Under the pieces are notes generated by a model. It was not told the DNA's origin and made no database searches. It saw only the letters and a program-made list of their open reading frames with translations. A stretch of 64,000 nucleotides of DNA from positions 1,054,001 to 1,118,000 of the forward strand of contig NZ_FCOY01000006.1 of assembly GCF_900018785.1 (NCBI RefSeq). The letters are read 5' to 3'. The translations under genes were made by a program, and so were the position numbers. Below, piece after piece: positions 29,533 to 39,613 of this stretch. Position 1 is the first letter of the stretch, and each line of letters opens with the position of its first letter. The DNA is from Xanthomonas massiliensis. Lineage in GTDB: Bacteria > Pseudomonadota > Gammaproteobacteria > Xanthomonadales > Xanthomonadaceae.

Positions 29533-31524
29533 TCAGGGCATCTTCGCCGCTTCCGCCGTGACCGGCGGGAGGGCGGCCTGCGACGTCGCAGTGAGGTTGC
29601 GCGCCAGGAACGCTTCCAGGCGACGATAGAACTCGACGTTGTTCTGGTCCTTGTAGAAGCCGTGTCCCTCGCGCGGGACGGCCATCCATTCCGGCGCGTT
29701 GCCGGCCTTTTCCAGGGCGGCGCGCATGGCCCTGGCCTGCGCGAACGGGGCGCGCTGGTCCTGCTCCCCATGTGCGAGCAGGACCGGGACGTGGATCTGG
29801 CCGGCGAGATTGACCGGCGAATTCCGCGCCAGGACCGCGTCGTCGCTGCCGATGGCACGGACCAGATAGTTGCGCCCGTATTCGCTCTGGCGGATGTCGC
29901 CCTTGGCGTACATCATCTTCAGGTCGTAGATGCCGGCCAGCCCCGCGGCGCAGCGGAACAGTCCCGGTTCGCGCACGGTGACCATCATCGCGGCATAGGC
30001 ACCGAAGCTGGCGCCGTAGGCGCAGATGCGCCCGCGCTCGGCCATTCCCTGGTCGATCGTCCAGTGGACCCCGTCGAGCAGGTCGTTCTGGACCGCATCC
30101 CCCCACTGGCGATAGCCGGCCTTCTCGAAATCGTTGCCGCGCCCCTGGCTGCCGCGGTAGTTCACCTGCAGGACCAGGTAGCCGCGGCTTGCCAGGAACT
30201 GGGCATCGCTGTCGAAAGCCCAGCGGTCGCCGGGTGCGTGCGGACCGCCGTGGGGCAACAGCACCATCGGCAGCGGCGCGCCGCCGGGCTGGCGTCCGGG
30301 CGGGAAGGTGAGCACCGCATCGAGGGTCATGCCGTCGCGTGCCTGGAAGCGCACCAGCCGGCGCTCGCCCAGGCGCTCCGGCGGCAATTCCGGCCGGACC
30401 AGGAGCAGGCGGTGCAGCTTGTTGGCCGCGCGTTCGTACAGGTACCAGCCCCCCGCGTCGTGGTCGCTGGATATGCGCATCAGCACGTGGCTGCCGTCGG
30501 TGCTGTAGTCGACGAATTCGATCTGCCGGCCCGGCAGGCCCGCACGCAATGCCTGGTGCAGCTGCGTCTCCTCGCCATCGGCCAGATACAGGGCCTGCGA
30601 TCCGCCGCTGCTGGCACCGACCGCGAACGGCACGGCCGGGCGATTGCTCCATTGCAGGTCGTCCATGCTGTAGAACGGGTCGGAGGCGATCACCGTCCTG
30701 TCCTGGCCGTCCAGGCCACTGGAGACCAGGGCCACCGGCCCGCCCTGGCCGTAATAGCCGAAGGCCCTCTTCCCGTCGCGGGACAGGGCGACCGGGATCC
30801 ACGACGCCTGCACCTGGGGCATCGGCTTCCAGACACCGCGATCATCGACGGAGAACAGCTGGTTGTCGTCGTTTTCGTCCGTGCCATAGGCGTAGCGCGG
30901 CGTGCCCTGCGCGTCGAGCACGAAATCCAGGTCCGGAACCGGCACGTCGGCCACCAGGCGGCTGGAGCCGGACTCCGCATCGATGTCGTAGAGCATCGAA
31001 TGATGGCTGTCGGGCGAGTACTGGCGCATGTAGAAGCGGCCATTGGGCATGGGCGGCAGCCCCGCGATGTAGCCGAATCCCCTGCTCAGCCCGACCACGC
31101 GCCCCGTCTGCTGGTAGCCGTAGATGTAGGTCTGGCGGGTACCGTCCAGGTCGGTGGCGATGATTTCCCCCGTCGGCCAGGGTTTCTCCAGCGAGCCCAC
31201 CTTGCGGCCCTTGCCGATGACCAGGCGCCGCCCGCTGACCCAGGCGATCTGCACGGCGAGTTCGTAGCGCGGCAGGCGCAGCATCGACACCGGCTTCATG
31301 TCCGCGGTCCGGTACACCAGCACCGCGTAGTTGCCGTCGTCGTAGGCGGCGTTGGCCGCCACGTACTGGCCGTCGGGCGACAGGCGGGGAGAGGAGATGG
31401 GGGGCGATTGCGTGAATGCCTCGATCGGCAAGGCGCCTCCGCCCGGCTCGGCCGCCACCGCGCCGCCTTGCAGCAGGCCCCATCCGCAAAGCCCCAGCAG
31501 GACCATTCGAGCCAATCCGTTCAT
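29533..31524 (-). CDS. S9 (prolyl oligopeptidase) family peptidase, secreted
   Basis: The 663-residue protein begins with a signal peptide (MVLLGLCGWGLLQGGAVA). A beta-propeller-like region occupies roughly residues 40-390, followed by an alpha/beta-hydrolase. The nucleophile is in AYGASFGAYAAM, a GxSxGA rather than the usual GxSxGG. The acid is in LLAHGEQDQRAPF and the histidine in PREGHGFYKD. It is predicted to be a periplasmic or exported oligopeptidase. It is transcribed alone on the minus strand. Confidence 0.9.
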   Translation of the reverse strand: MNGLARMVLLGLCGWGLLQGGAVAAEPGGGALPIEAFTQSPPISSPRLSPDGQYVAANAAYDDGNYAVLVYRTADMKPVSMLRLPRYELAVQIAWVSGRRLVIGKGRKVGSLEKPWPTGEIIATDLDGTRQTYIYGYQQTGRVVGLSRGFGYIAGLPPMPNGRFYMRQYSPDSHHSMLYDIDAESGSSRLVADVPVPDLDFVLDAQGTPRYAYGTDENDDNQLFSVDDRGVWKPMPQVQASWIPVALSRDGKRAFGYYGQGGPVALVSSGLDGQDRTVIASDPFYSMDDLQWSNRPAVPFAVGASSGGSQALYLADGEETQLHQALRAGLPGRQIEFVDYSTDGSHVLMRISSDHDAGGWYLYERAANKLHRLLLVRPELPPERLGERRLVRFQARDGMTLDAVLTFPPGRQPGGAPLPMVLLPHGGPHAPGDRWAFDSDAQFLASRGYLVLQVNYRGSQGRGNDFEKAGYRQWGDAVQNDLLDGVHWTIDQGMAERGRICAYGASFGAYAAMMVTVREPGLFRCAAGLAGIYDLKMMYAKGDIRQSEYGRNYLVRAIGSDDAVLARNSPVNLAGQIHVPVLLAHGEQDQRAPFAQARAMRAALEKAGNAPEWMAVPREGHGFYKDQNNVEFYRRLEAFLARNLTATSQAALPPVTAEAAKMP

Positions 31525-31626
31525 TGCCGCTCCCCCTGATTCGAAAAATTAACGAATCATAAATAAATCCAGGCGCGAGGCAATCCCCGGAACCGTGGTT
31601 CGTGATCCGCGCCACGGCCGCGGATT

Positions 31627-32529
31627 TCACTCCGCCGGCTTGGTCCCTGCGGTGGGGGTGATGGTGGCGGCGTGGCGGGCGAGGCGGGCCTCGCGCTGGG
31701 CGATGTAGGCGTTGGCGCCGAGGATGATCGCCGCGCCGATGCCGGTGCCCCAGTCGAGCGGCTCGTCGAACAGCAGCCAGCCGAACACCACCACCAGCGG
31801 CAGCTGCATGAAGCTGATCGGCTGCAGCGCGGAGATCTCGCCGATCTTCAGCGCCCGGGTCCACAACAGCTGGCCCAGGGTGCCCAGCACGCCGGTGGCG
31901 GCCAGCCACAGCCAGCCGGTGGCGTGGGGCCAGGTCCACTGGAACAGTGCCGGGACCAGCGACATCGGCACCCAGAACAGGTAGGTGTAGAAGACCACCG
32001 TGTCCGGCGGATCCATCCGCGCCAGCTGCTTGATCTGGATGGCCACCAGCGCCGAGAGCATCGCCGCCGACAACGCCACCAGCAGCCCCGGGCTGAAGTG
32101 GCCCCGGCCGGGATGCAGGATCACCAGGACGCCGACGAAGCCAGCCAGCACCGCCAGCCAGCGGCGCAGGCGCACGTTCTCGTTCAACCACAACGCCGCG
32201 GCGATGGTGACGAACAACGGCGTGGAATAGGACAGCGAGATCGCCTGCGACAGCGGCAGGTGGGCGATGGCCCAGAAGCCGCACAGCATCGAGGCCAGGC
32301 CGATCAGCGTACGGATGAAGTAGCGCGGCAGATGGCGCGTGCGCGGCAGCGCATGGCCGGGGCGCAGCACCAGCGGCAGCAGGGCCAGCAGGCCGAAGAA
32401 ATTGCGGAAGAAGGCGATCTCGGTGGTCGGCACGCCGGTACCGGCCGACAGGCGGATGGTCACCGCCATCATGCCGAAGGCCAGCGTGCTGGCCAGCATC
32501 AGTAGCGCGGCACGAATGGCGGTGGGCAT
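31627..32529 (-). CDS. EamA-domain DMT-superfamily transporter
   Basis: The 300-residue protein has about ten membrane helices in two EamA repeats, starting LLMLASTLAFGMMAVTIRLS and IAFFRNFFGLLALLPLVL. The second repeat includes LSYSTPLFVTIAAALWLNEN and PISFMQLPLVVVFGWLLFDE. It is a drug/metabolite-type exporter of unknown substrate. The start overlaps the murB stop by one base, so both are probably expressed together. Confidence 0.88.
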   Translation of the reverse strand: MPTAIRAALLMLASTLAFGMMAVTIRLSAGTGVPTTEIAFFRNFFGLLALLPLVLRPGHALPRTRHLPRYFIRTLIGLASMLCGFWAIAHLPLSQAISLSYSTPLFVTIAAALWLNENVRLRRWLAVLAGFVGVLVILHPGRGHFSPGLLVALSAAMLSALVAIQIKQLARMDPPDTVVFYTYLFWVPMSLVPALFQWTWPHATGWLWLAATGVLGTLGQLLWTRALKIGEISALQPISFMQLPLVVVFGWLLFDEPLDWGTGIGAAIILGANAYIAQREARLARHAATITPTAGTKPAE

Positions 32530-33569
32530 CACCAGCGCGCTCCCACCAGCAGCGGTTCCGGTTCCAGCTCGATGCCGAAGCGCTCGCGCACCGAGGCGGC
32601 GATGCGCCGCGCCAGGGTCAGCAGCTGCGCGCCGGTGGCGTGGCCGTGATTGACCAGCACCAGGGCATGGTCGGGGGAGACGCCGGCGTCGCCGTCGCGG
32701 AAGCCCTTCCAGCCGGCCTGCTCGATCAGCCAGGCGGCGGAAAGCTTGCGCCGTTGCGCGTCGTCGCCCGGGTAGACGGGCAGGGTGGGCCAGTCCTGCC
32801 GCAGCACTTCGGCCTGTTCCACGGTCACCATCGGGTTCTTGAAGAAACTGCCGGCGTTGCCGAGCCGGTCCGGGTCGGGCAGCTTGCGCCGGCGGATGCG
32901 GATCACTGCCTCGGCCACGTCGGCCGCCACCGGCTGGGCGATGCCCATCGCCGCCAGCTCCTCGCGGATGCCGGCGTAGTCCAGGCGCAGCGGTGCCAGC
33001 AGCGGCAGGTTGAATTCCACGGCCACCACCAGGTAACGCCCGGGCTCGTGCTTGAACAGGCTGTCGCGGTAGCCGAACCGGCACTGCTCGCGGTCCAGCC
33101 GCACGAACCGGGCCTGGTCGCGGTCCCAGGCCTCGACCACGTGCACGAACTCGCCCATCTGCGCGCCATAGGCGCCGATGTTCTGCACCGGTGCGGCGCC
33201 GACGCTGCCGGGGATCAATGCCATGTTCTCCAACCCGGACAGGCCGGCGGCGAGCGACTCCATCACCAGCGCGTGCCAGGGCTTGCCGGCGCCGACGCGC
33301 ACGATGGCGTGGTCGGCGCGGTGCTCGAGCACCTCCATGCTGCCGTCGCCGAACACCAGCACCGTCGCCTCCGGATCGCCGGCCAGCAGCACGTTGCTGC
33401 CGCGGCCGAGCGGCAACAACGGGCGCGCGGCCAGTTCGGGCAGCGCCAGCGCCTGGGGCAGTGCCTCCGCCCGATCCACGCGCAGCAGCAGCGGCGCGGT
33501 CGCGTCGACATGGAAGGTATTCAGTGCGCGCAGCGGGGCGTTCCGGAGCAGCGTCCAGGCGGGAGTCAT
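32529..33569 (-). CDS. murB: UDP-N-acetylenolpyruvoylglucosamine reductase
   Basis: The 346-residue flavoenzyme is of the E. coli type (type I). It contains [11 protein letters not shown] (FAD binding), [20 protein letters not shown], and the catalytic Ser in NAGSFFKNP. The ATG at 33569 gives the normal N-terminus; a longer opening to 33728 only adds Arg/Pro-rich residues. It completes UDP-MurNAc synthesis for peptidoglycan. Confidence 0.95.
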   Translation of the reverse strand: MTPAWTLLRNAPLRALNTFHVDATAPLLLRVDRAEALPQALALPELAARPLLPLGRGSNVLLAGDPEATVLVFGDGSMEVLEHRADHAIVRVGAGKPWHALVMESLAAGLSGLENMALIPGSVGAAPVQNIGAYGAQMGEFVHVVEAWDRDQARFVRLDREQCRFGYRDSLFKHEPGRYLVVAVEFNLPLLAPLRLDYAGIREELAAMGIAQPVAADVAEAVIRIRRRKLPDPDRLGNAGSFFKNPMVTVEQAEVLRQDWPTLPVYPGDDAQRRKLSAAWLIEQAGWKGFRDGDAGVSPDHALVLVNHGHATGAQLLTLARRIAASVRERFGIELEPEPLLVGARW

Positions 33570-33591
33570 CGAGGCAGGGCAACCGGCAGGA

Positions 33592-34632
33592 TCAACGGGG
33601 AATGGGGTCGCGGCGGCGGCGCATGGCCTCCACCGATTCGGCGACCAGCGCCGGACCGCGGTAGACCAGGCCGCTGTAGAGCTGCACGAGCGCGGCGCCG
33701 GCGGCCATCTTGGCGGCGGCGTCGGCACCGGACATGATCCCGCCGACCCCGATGAGAGGGACGGATTCGGGCAGGCGCGCGCGCAAGCGGCGCAGCACCA
33801 GCGTGGCCTGGCCCATCAGCGGCGCGCCGGACAGGCCGCCGGCCTCGCGCGCCAGCGGTTCGTCCTCCACGCCGACGCGGGCGATGGTGGTGTTGGTGGC
33901 GATCACCCCGTCCACCGCCAGGTCGCCGAGCACGCGCGCGGCCGCGTCGATATCGCGGTCGTTCAGGTCCGGCGCCACCTTGACCAGCAGCGGCACATGG
34001 CGGCCGTGGCGCGCCGCCAATGCCGCCTGGCGCTCGCGCAGCTGGCTCACCAGATTCCGCAGGGCCTGTTCCTCCTGCAGTTCGCGCAGGCCGGCGGTGT
34101 TGGGCGAGGAGATGTTGACGGTCACGTAGTCGGCCAGCGGGTACACCTTCTCCAGGCAGGCCAGGTAGTCCTCGGCCGCGCGTTCGTTGGGAGTGTCCTT
34201 GTTCTTGCCGATGTTGATGCCGAGCACGCCGCGGTCGCGCCGCCGCACCTGGGCGACGTTGCGCACCAGGGCGTCCACGCCGAGGTTGTTGAAGCCCATG
34301 CGATTGACGATCGCGCGGTGACGCGGCAGCCGGAACAGCCGCGGCCGCGGGTTGCCCGGCTGCGGCCGCGGCGTGACCGTGCCGACCTCCACGTGGCCGA
34401 ACCCGAGCCCGAACAACGCGTCGATGTACTCGCCGTTCTTGTCCAGGCCGGCGGCCAGGCCGACCGGGTTGGGGAACTGCAGCCCGAACGCACGGGTCGG
34501 CATCGGCGCGATCCGCGCCGCGGCCAGGCGGCCCAGGCCCAGGCGCTGCAGGCGATCCAGTGCGCCCAGGCCGAGATCGTGGGCGCGTTCGGCGTCGAGA
34601 CCGAACAGGAACGGACGGGCGAGGGAATACAT
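33592..34632 (-). CDS. pyrD: Dihydroorotate dehydrogenase (quinone), class 2
   Basis: The 346-residue enzyme starts [20 protein letters not shown], the amphipathic N-terminal helix of membrane-associated class 2 enzymes. The catalytic Ser is in [17 protein letters not shown], and FMN-binding regions [16 protein letters not shown] and [20 protein letters not shown] are clear. It reduces quinone while making orotate for pyrimidine synthesis. It lies between murB and a methyltransferase on the same strand. Confidence 0.97.
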   Translation of the reverse strand: MYSLARPFLFGLDAERAHDLGLGALDRLQRLGLGRLAAARIAPMPTRAFGLQFPNPVGLAAGLDKNGEYIDALFGLGFGHVEVGTVTPRPQPGNPRPRLFRLPRHRAIVNRMGFNNLGVDALVRNVAQVRRRDRGVLGINIGKNKDTPNERAAEDYLACLEKVYPLADYVTVNISSPNTAGLRELQEEQALRNLVSQLRERQAALAARHGRHVPLLVKVAPDLNDRDIDAAARVLGDLAVDGVIATNTTIARVGVEDEPLAREAGGLSGAPLMGQATLVLRRLRARLPESVPLIGVGGIMSGADAAAKMAAGAALVQLYSGLVYRGPALVAESVEAMRRRRDPIPR

Positions 34633-34634
34633 GG

Positions 34635-35420
34635 TCACGGCGAACGGGGCGGGGGCAAGGTACCGGCGAAGGCGCGGGTCACGTGTTCGAACATGATGCG
34701 CCCGTCGCCGCCGGCGTGTGCGTCGAACAGCTCGCGCAGCGCGGCCAGCATGGGCGCGTGCGCGGGATGGCCCGCGCGGGGCGCGAACGAGGACGACAGC
34801 AGGCGGCCACGCAGGGCCTCGAAGTCCATCGGCTGGTCGTTGCGCAGGCGGCAGGCGCCGCGCCAGCCGGCGCCATACCACGCACGCATCGTCGCATCGT
34901 CCGGATGGCGCTCGGCCACGGCGGTGTAGTCGGTGCCGTAGGTGAGCAGCAGGCGCTCGTAGCCGCCCATGAACGGCGAATCGAACAAGGGGGTATTCCA
35001 GAACACGAGGGCCAGTCCGTCCGGCCGGAGTATCCGCGCCCATTCCCGGCGTACCGCTGCCGGGTCGAACCAGTGGAAGGCCTGGCCGCAGGCGACCAGG
35101 TCGACGCTCGCGGCAGGCAAGGTCGTCGCCTCGGCACGTCCGTCCACCGCCGAGAACCCCGGGAAACCGGCCAGGTCGCGCTCGGCCACCGCGCGCATGG
35201 CGGCGTTCGGTTCCACCGCCACCACGGGATGGCCGGCCTCCAGGAACGGGCGCGAGGACAACCCGGTGCCCGCGCCGATGTCGGCCACGCGTGCGGCGGG
35301 GGGAACGCCGAGCTCGCCGTGCACCCAGTCCAGCAGGCCGGGCGGATAGCCGGGGCGGAAGCGCGCGTAGTCCTGTACGCGCCCGTCGAAACGCGCAGCG
35401 GTGGCGGGAGGGGTGGCCAT
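34635..35420 (-). CDS. Class I SAM-dependent methyltransferase
   Basis: The 261-residue protein has motif [17 protein letters not shown], an acidic residue after strand 2 ([10 protein letters not shown]) and motif [16 protein letters not shown]. The H-W-F stretch is typical of the methyltransferase-11 group related to trans-aconitate and small-molecule methyltransferases. The substrate cannot be inferred. Its start shares a base with the stop of the DUF4190-type gene, and its end is two bases from pyrD. Confidence 0.85.
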   Translation of the reverse strand: MATPPATAARFDGRVQDYARFRPGYPPGLLDWVHGELGVPPAARVADIGAGTGLSSRPFLEAGHPVVAVEPNAAMRAVAERDLAGFPGFSAVDGRAEATTLPAASVDLVACGQAFHWFDPAAVRREWARILRPDGLALVFWNTPLFDSPFMGGYERLLLTYGTDYTAVAERHPDDATMRAWYGAGWRGACRLRNDQPMDFEALRGRLLSSSFAPRAGHPAHAPMLAALRELFDAHAGGDGRIMFEHVTRAFAGTLPPPRSP

Positions 35421-35704
35421 CAGCTGTGCAGGTGCGCCAGCCAGGCCAGCCCGCCGAAGAAGACCACCAGGACGAACAGGGCCAGCACGGCCAGGGCCAC
35501 CATCAGCCAGCCCAGCACCAGCCCGGCGACCGCCAGGCCATCGCCGTCCATCTGCGGGTCGCGCCGGATCTCCGCGCGCGCCATGTGGCCGGTGACGATG
35601 GCCACCAGGCTGCCGAGGAAGGGGATCACGCTCCAGCCGAGGATGCCGAACACCAGGCTGAGAACGGCGAGGGTACTGGTGCGGCGTGGCACGGTGCTGT
35701 TCAT
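35420..35704 (-). CDS. Small DUF4190-type membrane protein
   Basis: This 94-residue protein has two hydrophobic segments. The first part ([20 protein letters not shown]) and the following [15 protein letters not shown] stretch match the DUF4190 pattern (L-S-x-x-x-G-I-L, G-H-x-A-R-x-E-I-R-R), continuing [16 protein letters not shown]. Function is unknown. It overlaps the methyltransferase start. Confidence 0.8.
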   Translation of the reverse strand: MNSTVPRRTSTLAVLSLVFGILGWSVIPFLGSLVAIVTGHMARAEIRRDPQMDGDGLAVAGLVLGWLMVALAVLALFVLVVFFGGLAWLAHLHS

Positions 35705-35729
35705 CGGATTGTCCTTGCGAGGGTCGCGA

Positions 35730-37265
35730 TCACAGGTCGAACTTGATGCCCTGCGCCAGCGGCAGCGAGTCGGAATAGTTGATGGTGTTGGTCTGGCGGC
35801 GCATGTAGACCTTCCAGGCATCGGAGCCGGACTCGCGGCCACCGCCGGTGTCCTTCTCGCCGCCGAAGGCGCCGCCGATCTCGGCGCCGGAGGTGCCGAT
35901 GTTGACGTTGGCGATGCCGCAGTCGCTGCCGGCCGCCGACAGGAACGTCTCGGCCGCCTTCAGGTTCTGGGTGAAGATCGCCGAGGACAGGCCCTGCGGC
36001 ACGCCGTTCTGCATGTCGATCGCCTCGTCCAGCGTCGAATACTTCATCACGTACAGGATCGGGGCGAAGGTCTCGTGCTGCACCACCTCGTCGCTGTTCT
36101 TCAGGCCGGTGACGATCGCCGGCAGCACGAAGTTGCCGGGGCGATCGAGCGCGGTGCCGCCGGTCTCGATCGTGCCGCCGGCGGCCTTGGCCTTCTCGAT
36201 CGAGGCCAGGAACTGCTCGACCGCGCCACGGCTGTTGAGCGGGCCCATCAGGTTGGCCGGATCGGTCGGGTCGCCGATCTTGCCCTCGACCTGCTTGTAG
36301 GCCCTCACCAGCGTGGCCAGCACGGTATCGTAGATGGATTCGTGCACGATCAGCCGGCGCGTGGTGGTACAGCGCTGGCCGGCGGTGCCGACCGCGCCGA
36401 ACACGATGCCGGGGATGGCCAGCTTCAGGTCGGCGGTCTCGTCGAGGATGATCGCGTTGTTGCCGCCGAGCTCCAGCAGGCTGCGGCCCAGGCGGCGCGC
36501 CACCTTCTCGGCGACGATGCGGCCGACCTGGGTCGAACCGGTGAAGCTGATCAGCGGCACGCGCGTGTCGTCCACAAGCTTCTCCGACAGCTCGGTGCCG
36601 GCGTCGTTGATCAGGAAGAAGATGTCCGGGAAGCCGGCCTCGGCCAGCGCCGCGTTGCAGATCTTCATCGTCGCGATCGCGGTCAGCGGCGTCTTGTTGG
36701 ACGGCTTCCAGATGCAGATGTCGCCGCAGATCGCCGCCAGGAACGCGTTCCAGCTCCACACCGCGACCGGGAAGTTGAACGCGCTGATGATGCCGACCAG
36801 GCCGAGCGGCTGGTACTGCTCGTACATGCGGTGGCCCGGACGCTCGGAATGCATGGTGTAGCCGTACAGCATGCGGCTCTGGCCGAGCGCGAAGTCGGCG
36901 ATGTCGATCATCTCCTGCACTTCACCGTCGCCCTCGGGCTTGCTCTTGCCCATCTCCAGCGCCACCAGCGAACCGAGCGCGTCCTTGTTCCGGCGCAGCG
37001 CCTCGCCGCACAGGCGCACGGCCTCGCCACGGCGCGGGGCAGGGGTGGTGCGCCAGACCTTGAAGGCTTCCTGCGCGTGCGCGACCACGCGCTCGTAGTC
37101 CTCCACCGGGGTGGCCTGCACCTCGGCGATGACCTCGTTGGTGGCCGGGTTCAACGGCCTGAGCGTGCCGGCGCCGGCGGCATCGGACCAGCGGCCCTGG
37201 CCGAGGTAGGTGCCGGAATTGGACGCGGCGAGGTCGAGCGCCTTGAGCAGATCTGCGGACATCAT
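35730..37265 (-). CDS. ALDH7-family aldehyde dehydrogenase (aminoadipate-semialdehyde type)
   Basis: The 511-residue NAD-dependent dehydrogenase has [25 protein letters not shown], catalytic Glu in LLELGGNNA and catalytic Cys in [14 protein letters not shown]. The last motif and the C-terminal [20 protein letters not shown] are typical of ALDH7/antiquitin, which oxidises alpha-aminoadipate semialdehyde in lysine breakdown. AGGAGA precedes the double ATG at 37265/37262; I take the first. A longer upstream opening to 37379 is Arg/Pro-rich and rejected. Confidence 0.9.
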   Translation of the reverse strand: MMSADLLKALDLAASNSGTYLGQGRWSDAAGAGTLRPLNPATNEVIAEVQATPVEDYERVVAHAQEAFKVWRTTPAPRRGEAVRLCGEALRRNKDALGSLVALEMGKSKPEGDGEVQEMIDIADFALGQSRMLYGYTMHSERPGHRMYEQYQPLGLVGIISAFNFPVAVWSWNAFLAAICGDICIWKPSNKTPLTAIATMKICNAALAEAGFPDIFFLINDAGTELSEKLVDDTRVPLISFTGSTQVGRIVAEKVARRLGRSLLELGGNNAIILDETADLKLAIPGIVFGAVGTAGQRCTTTRRLIVHESIYDTVLATLVRAYKQVEGKIGDPTDPANLMGPLNSRGAVEQFLASIEKAKAAGGTIETGGTALDRPGNFVLPAIVTGLKNSDEVVQHETFAPILYVMKYSTLDEAIDMQNGVPQGLSSAIFTQNLKAAETFLSAAGSDCGIANVNIGTSGAEIGGAFGGEKDTGGGRESGSDAWKVYMRRQTNTINYSDSLPLAQGIKFDL

Positions 37266-37432
37266 GTCTCCTGGGAAGCGAGGCGGAAGACGCGCCGGCG
37301 CCCCCGCGGAGGCGGATCGCGTCGGGGCAGGGATGTTAACAGAGCGGCGCCGTCCTACCCGCCGCGCCGCTCGCGCCAAGCGCGCCTCACCGCTTAGGAT
37401 GGATCATCTCCCCGACGCCCAGGATACGGAAC

Positions 37433-38020
37433 ATGGCCAGCGCCCCTTCCCGCGGCACGACCTCGGTCTGGCTCGACGACGAATACCGTTACGGGCGCAT
37501 CACCCGGCTGCTGCACTGGAGCATGGCGGCGATCCTGGCCTGGCAGCTGGGCGGCATGCTCGTGAAGCTGGCGATCGGCCGCACGCCGTTGACCGCGTTC
37601 CTGGTCGGCACCCACGTCCCGTTGGGCGCCGTGCTGATGGCGCTGGTACTGGCGCGGGTGGCCTGGGCCCTGGTCAACCTGCGCCGCCGCCCGTCGCACG
37701 GCACCGGTCTTGCAGGCCTCGCGGTGCGCCTCGGGCACGGCCTGCTCTACCTGCTGATGCTCGTCATTCCGGCCCTGGCGCTGATGCGCCACTACGGCAG
37801 CGGGCGCGCCTTGAAGCCGTTCGGAATCCCGATCTGGGAGGCGGCGCCCGGGCGCGACATCGCCTGGATGAGGCCACCGGCGGAGATGCTGCACGGCCCC
37901 TTGGGCTGGATGCTGCTGGTGCTGATCGTCGGCCACGTGGTTGCGGCGCTGGCACACCGCTTCGTGCTCGACGACGGCGTGCTGGCCCGCATGCTGGGGC
38001 GCGGAAGCAGCGCGACATGA
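37433..38020 (+). CDS. Cytochrome b561-family protein
   Basis: The 195-residue, four-helix membrane protein has the expected heme histidines in RLLHWSMAA, GTHVPLGAVL, RLGHGLLYLL and MLHGPLGWMLL. It begins after SVWLDDEYRYGRITR, which is typical of bacterial b561 proteins. These carry electrons between quinol and periplasmic acceptors, sometimes for superoxide removal. It is convergent with the tRNA cluster. Confidence 0.9.
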   Translation: MASAPSRGTTSVWLDDEYRYGRITRLLHWSMAAILAWQLGGMLVKLAIGRTPLTAFLVGTHVPLGAVLMALVLARVAWALVNLRRRPSHGTGLAGLAVRLGHGLLYLLMLVIPALALMRHYGSGRALKPFGIPIWEAAPGRDIAWMRPPAEMLHGPLGWMLLVLIVGHVVAALAHRFVLDDGVLARMLGRGSSAT

Positions 38021-38035
38021 CCGGAAAAACGGGAA

Positions 38036-38111
38036 TGGCGTCCCCACGGGGATTCGAACCCCGGTCGCCACCGTGAAAGGGTGGTGTCCTAGGCCTCTAG
38101 ACGATGGGGAC
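38036..38111 (-). tRNA. tRNA-Glu(TTC), copy 1
   Basis: Acceptor GTCCCCA/TGGGGAC, anticodon loop CTTTCAC with TTC, T-arm GGTTCGAATCC and encoded CCA. It is identical to 38298-38373. Confidence 0.97.
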
Positions 38112-38156
38112 GTTTGGCAGATCGGCCGCGGGCCCGAGCGGCCGGCGGCGAAGAAA

Positions 38157-38232
<76 letters not shown>

Positions 38233-38297
38233 ACGAAATGCATCGTGACGAGAACTTCGAGTTGTCGACAAACTTCGTTGGGGCGAAGCTTGATCAG

Positions 38298-38373
38298 TGG
38301 CGTCCCCACGGGGATTCGAACCCCGGTCGCCACCGTGAAAGGGTGGTGTCCTAGGCCTCTAGACGATGGGGAC
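38298..38373 (-). tRNA. tRNA-Glu(TTC), copy 2
   Basis: This is the same 76 bases as copy 1, 262 bp upstream of it in transcription order. Together with the flanking tRNA-Ala it forms the second unit of a duplicated Ala-Glu pair. Confidence 0.97.
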
Positions 38374-38419
38374 GCTTTAAATCCTTACCCATCCAGACAG
38401 GCCTAGTGCCTGGAAAAGT

Positions 38420-38495
<76 letters not shown>

Positions 38496-39064
38496 ACGCG
38501 GCGGGAGGAGCGAAATCATAGCCATGCCCTTCACCCTGCGCAAGCTTTTTCGTGCATCCGATGCGCGGCCATGGGCGAGGGGCACAACCACCGGCGTGAC
38601 ACGTGCCGCGGCCGCACGCGATGGCGGAAGCGTTCCATCGATGCCAGCCGCATCGCCCCCTGTTTCGCAGGCGAGGAGTCATGGCATCGCGAAGTAGTAG
38701 ATGGACAAGTTCCTGGAAGCCTGGGAGACGGCTCCGACAGGCGAAGATGGACGAGGTCCGGGTACAGCGCACCTCACCCCAGGCCCGCCGTCCGCCTGGA
38801 TATCGACTTCCTCTGGTCCAACGAGATCGAACTATTGGCTGCCAATGACAGCAGATGGAGCAGCCCGGGAGGCACGTGCGAATCGCGGCAACAAGACGAC
38901 CATCCGACTCACACCAGACACTGTGTGCCTCGGGACGTCTAGAACTGCAAAACAGGCCACCGACGCAGACAATCCATGGCGACAGTCATGGTTGCTGGAG
39001 CAGATCGCAACAGAAGTCATTGGGCGCAGAGGGCCGAACCGGTAGTGCATCTTCGAGATCCCTT
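38496..39064. other. Non-coding stretch between tRNA cluster and prophage
   Basis: About 570 bases in which I recognise no gene. Open frames at 38406-38942 and 38701-39045 are compositionally unconvincing, start without ribosome sites and match no family. The promoter of the tRNA row should lie just above 38495. Confidence 0.55.
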
Positions 39065-39092
39065 AAATTACATAATATGCATGATCTCCGCA
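39065..39092 (-). other. attL: attL, dif-like XerCD junction
   Basis: AAATTACATAA (39065-39075), spacer TATGCA, then TGATCTCCGCA. The left arm resembles the XerD arm of dif (8 of 11); the right arm does not match dif and is the phage half. The last codons and TAA stop of the phage HTH gene lie in this site. Confidence 0.75.
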
Positions 39093-39451
39093 CTTGCGCC
39101 GTGCAAGTGATTGATCTCCATGTGATTTCCGGCATGTGCTGCAGGAATCGTGATTGCCACGACTGCCAGCACTGCTGCCACCGCCCCGAGCCTTTCCAGC
39201 GTCGATCTCCATAGTTGCCGCTCGGCAGGGGATTCCGCGCGTTCGGCGTGGATCTTGGCCATCCATGTCGGGCCGTCCAGCTTTCCTAGAGCGCACAGCT
39301 GCGCAATTCGTTCGTCTGGCATTGGCGCTGCTCCGTGCCTCCAGGCGTGCAAGGTCTGTCGTTTTACTCCGATCCTCTCTGCTAAGCCCATGTCTGAATT
39401 GAATTTTCCGGCCTCTCGCACCTGATCGATTAGTTCAGCTATGGCATTCAT
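39068..39451 (-). CDS. Phage HTH regulator with C-terminal membrane segment (DUF3693-like)
   Basis: The 127-residue protein has an N-terminal HTH (NSDMGLAERIGVKRQTLHAW, RHGAAPMPDERIAQLCALGK) and, after IHAERAESPAERQLWRSTLE, a hydrophobic helix (LGAVAAVLAVVAITIPAAHA, about residues 88-107). This HTH-linker-TM layout is found in the DUF3693-type regulators of Xanthomonas filamentous phages. It is transcribed away from the replication genes, with TCAGGA repeats in the shared promoter. The stop codon is inside attL: in the circular phage the frame would continue 27 residues into attP-right DNA. The present C-terminus (EIMHIM) is therefore created by integration. Confidence 0.75.
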   Translation of the reverse strand: MNAIAELIDQVREAGKFNSDMGLAERIGVKRQTLHAWRHGAAPMPDERIAQLCALGKLDGPTWMAKIHAERAESPAERQLWRSTLERLGAVAAVLAVVAITIPAAHAGNHMEINHLHGASAEIMHIM

Positions 39452-39520
39452 GTCAGGATTCCAGTTGACATTGGGTCAGGACATCAGCTTACATCCCCTT
39501 CGTCAGGACGCTTCCTGACG
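39452..39520. promoter_or_regulatory. TCAGGA operator array between the phage regulator and replication genes
   Basis: GTCAGGA occurs at 39452-39458, 39475-39481 and 39502-39508. The last is half of a perfect inverted repeat, CGTCAGGA and TCCTGACG around CGCT (39501-39520). The first copy begins at the base before the regulator's ATG. The array is a strong candidate for binding by the divergently transcribed HTH regulator. Confidence 0.6.
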
Positions 39521-39553
39521 CCACGGCCCCGGTTTTCCCCTGGCCGGGCCGTG
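39521..39553. other. Strong hairpin in the phage intergenic region
   Basis: CCACGGCCCCGG and CCGGGCCGTGG form a stem with one bulged C around a loop of about ten bases. Filamentous phages keep replication-origin hairpins in the intergenic region before the initiator gene; it could also be a terminator. The role is inferred from position. Confidence 0.5.
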
Positions 39554-39582
39554 GCCTTAGGGGAGGGGAGGGTCGCTGCTTA

Positions 39583-39600
39583 ATTGTGACCCGTCACGAT
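39583..39600. promoter_or_regulatory. 18 bp palindromic box before the phage replication operon
   Basis: ATTGTGACCCGTCACGAT ends 13 bases before the GTG at 39614. A sister box, ATCGTGATGCGCCACGAT, lies at 45189-45206 before the RGRP-protein gene; 14 of 18 positions agree. Shared palindromes at two phage promoters suggest one regulator for both. Confidence 0.6.
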
Positions 39601-39613
39601 AAGGGTGTGGATC

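Noticed and set aside
38701-39045. 114-codon open frame left of the prophage
   Set aside because: No ribosome-binding site, no recognisable motif, and another frame over the same bases looks equally plausible; not supported as a gene.
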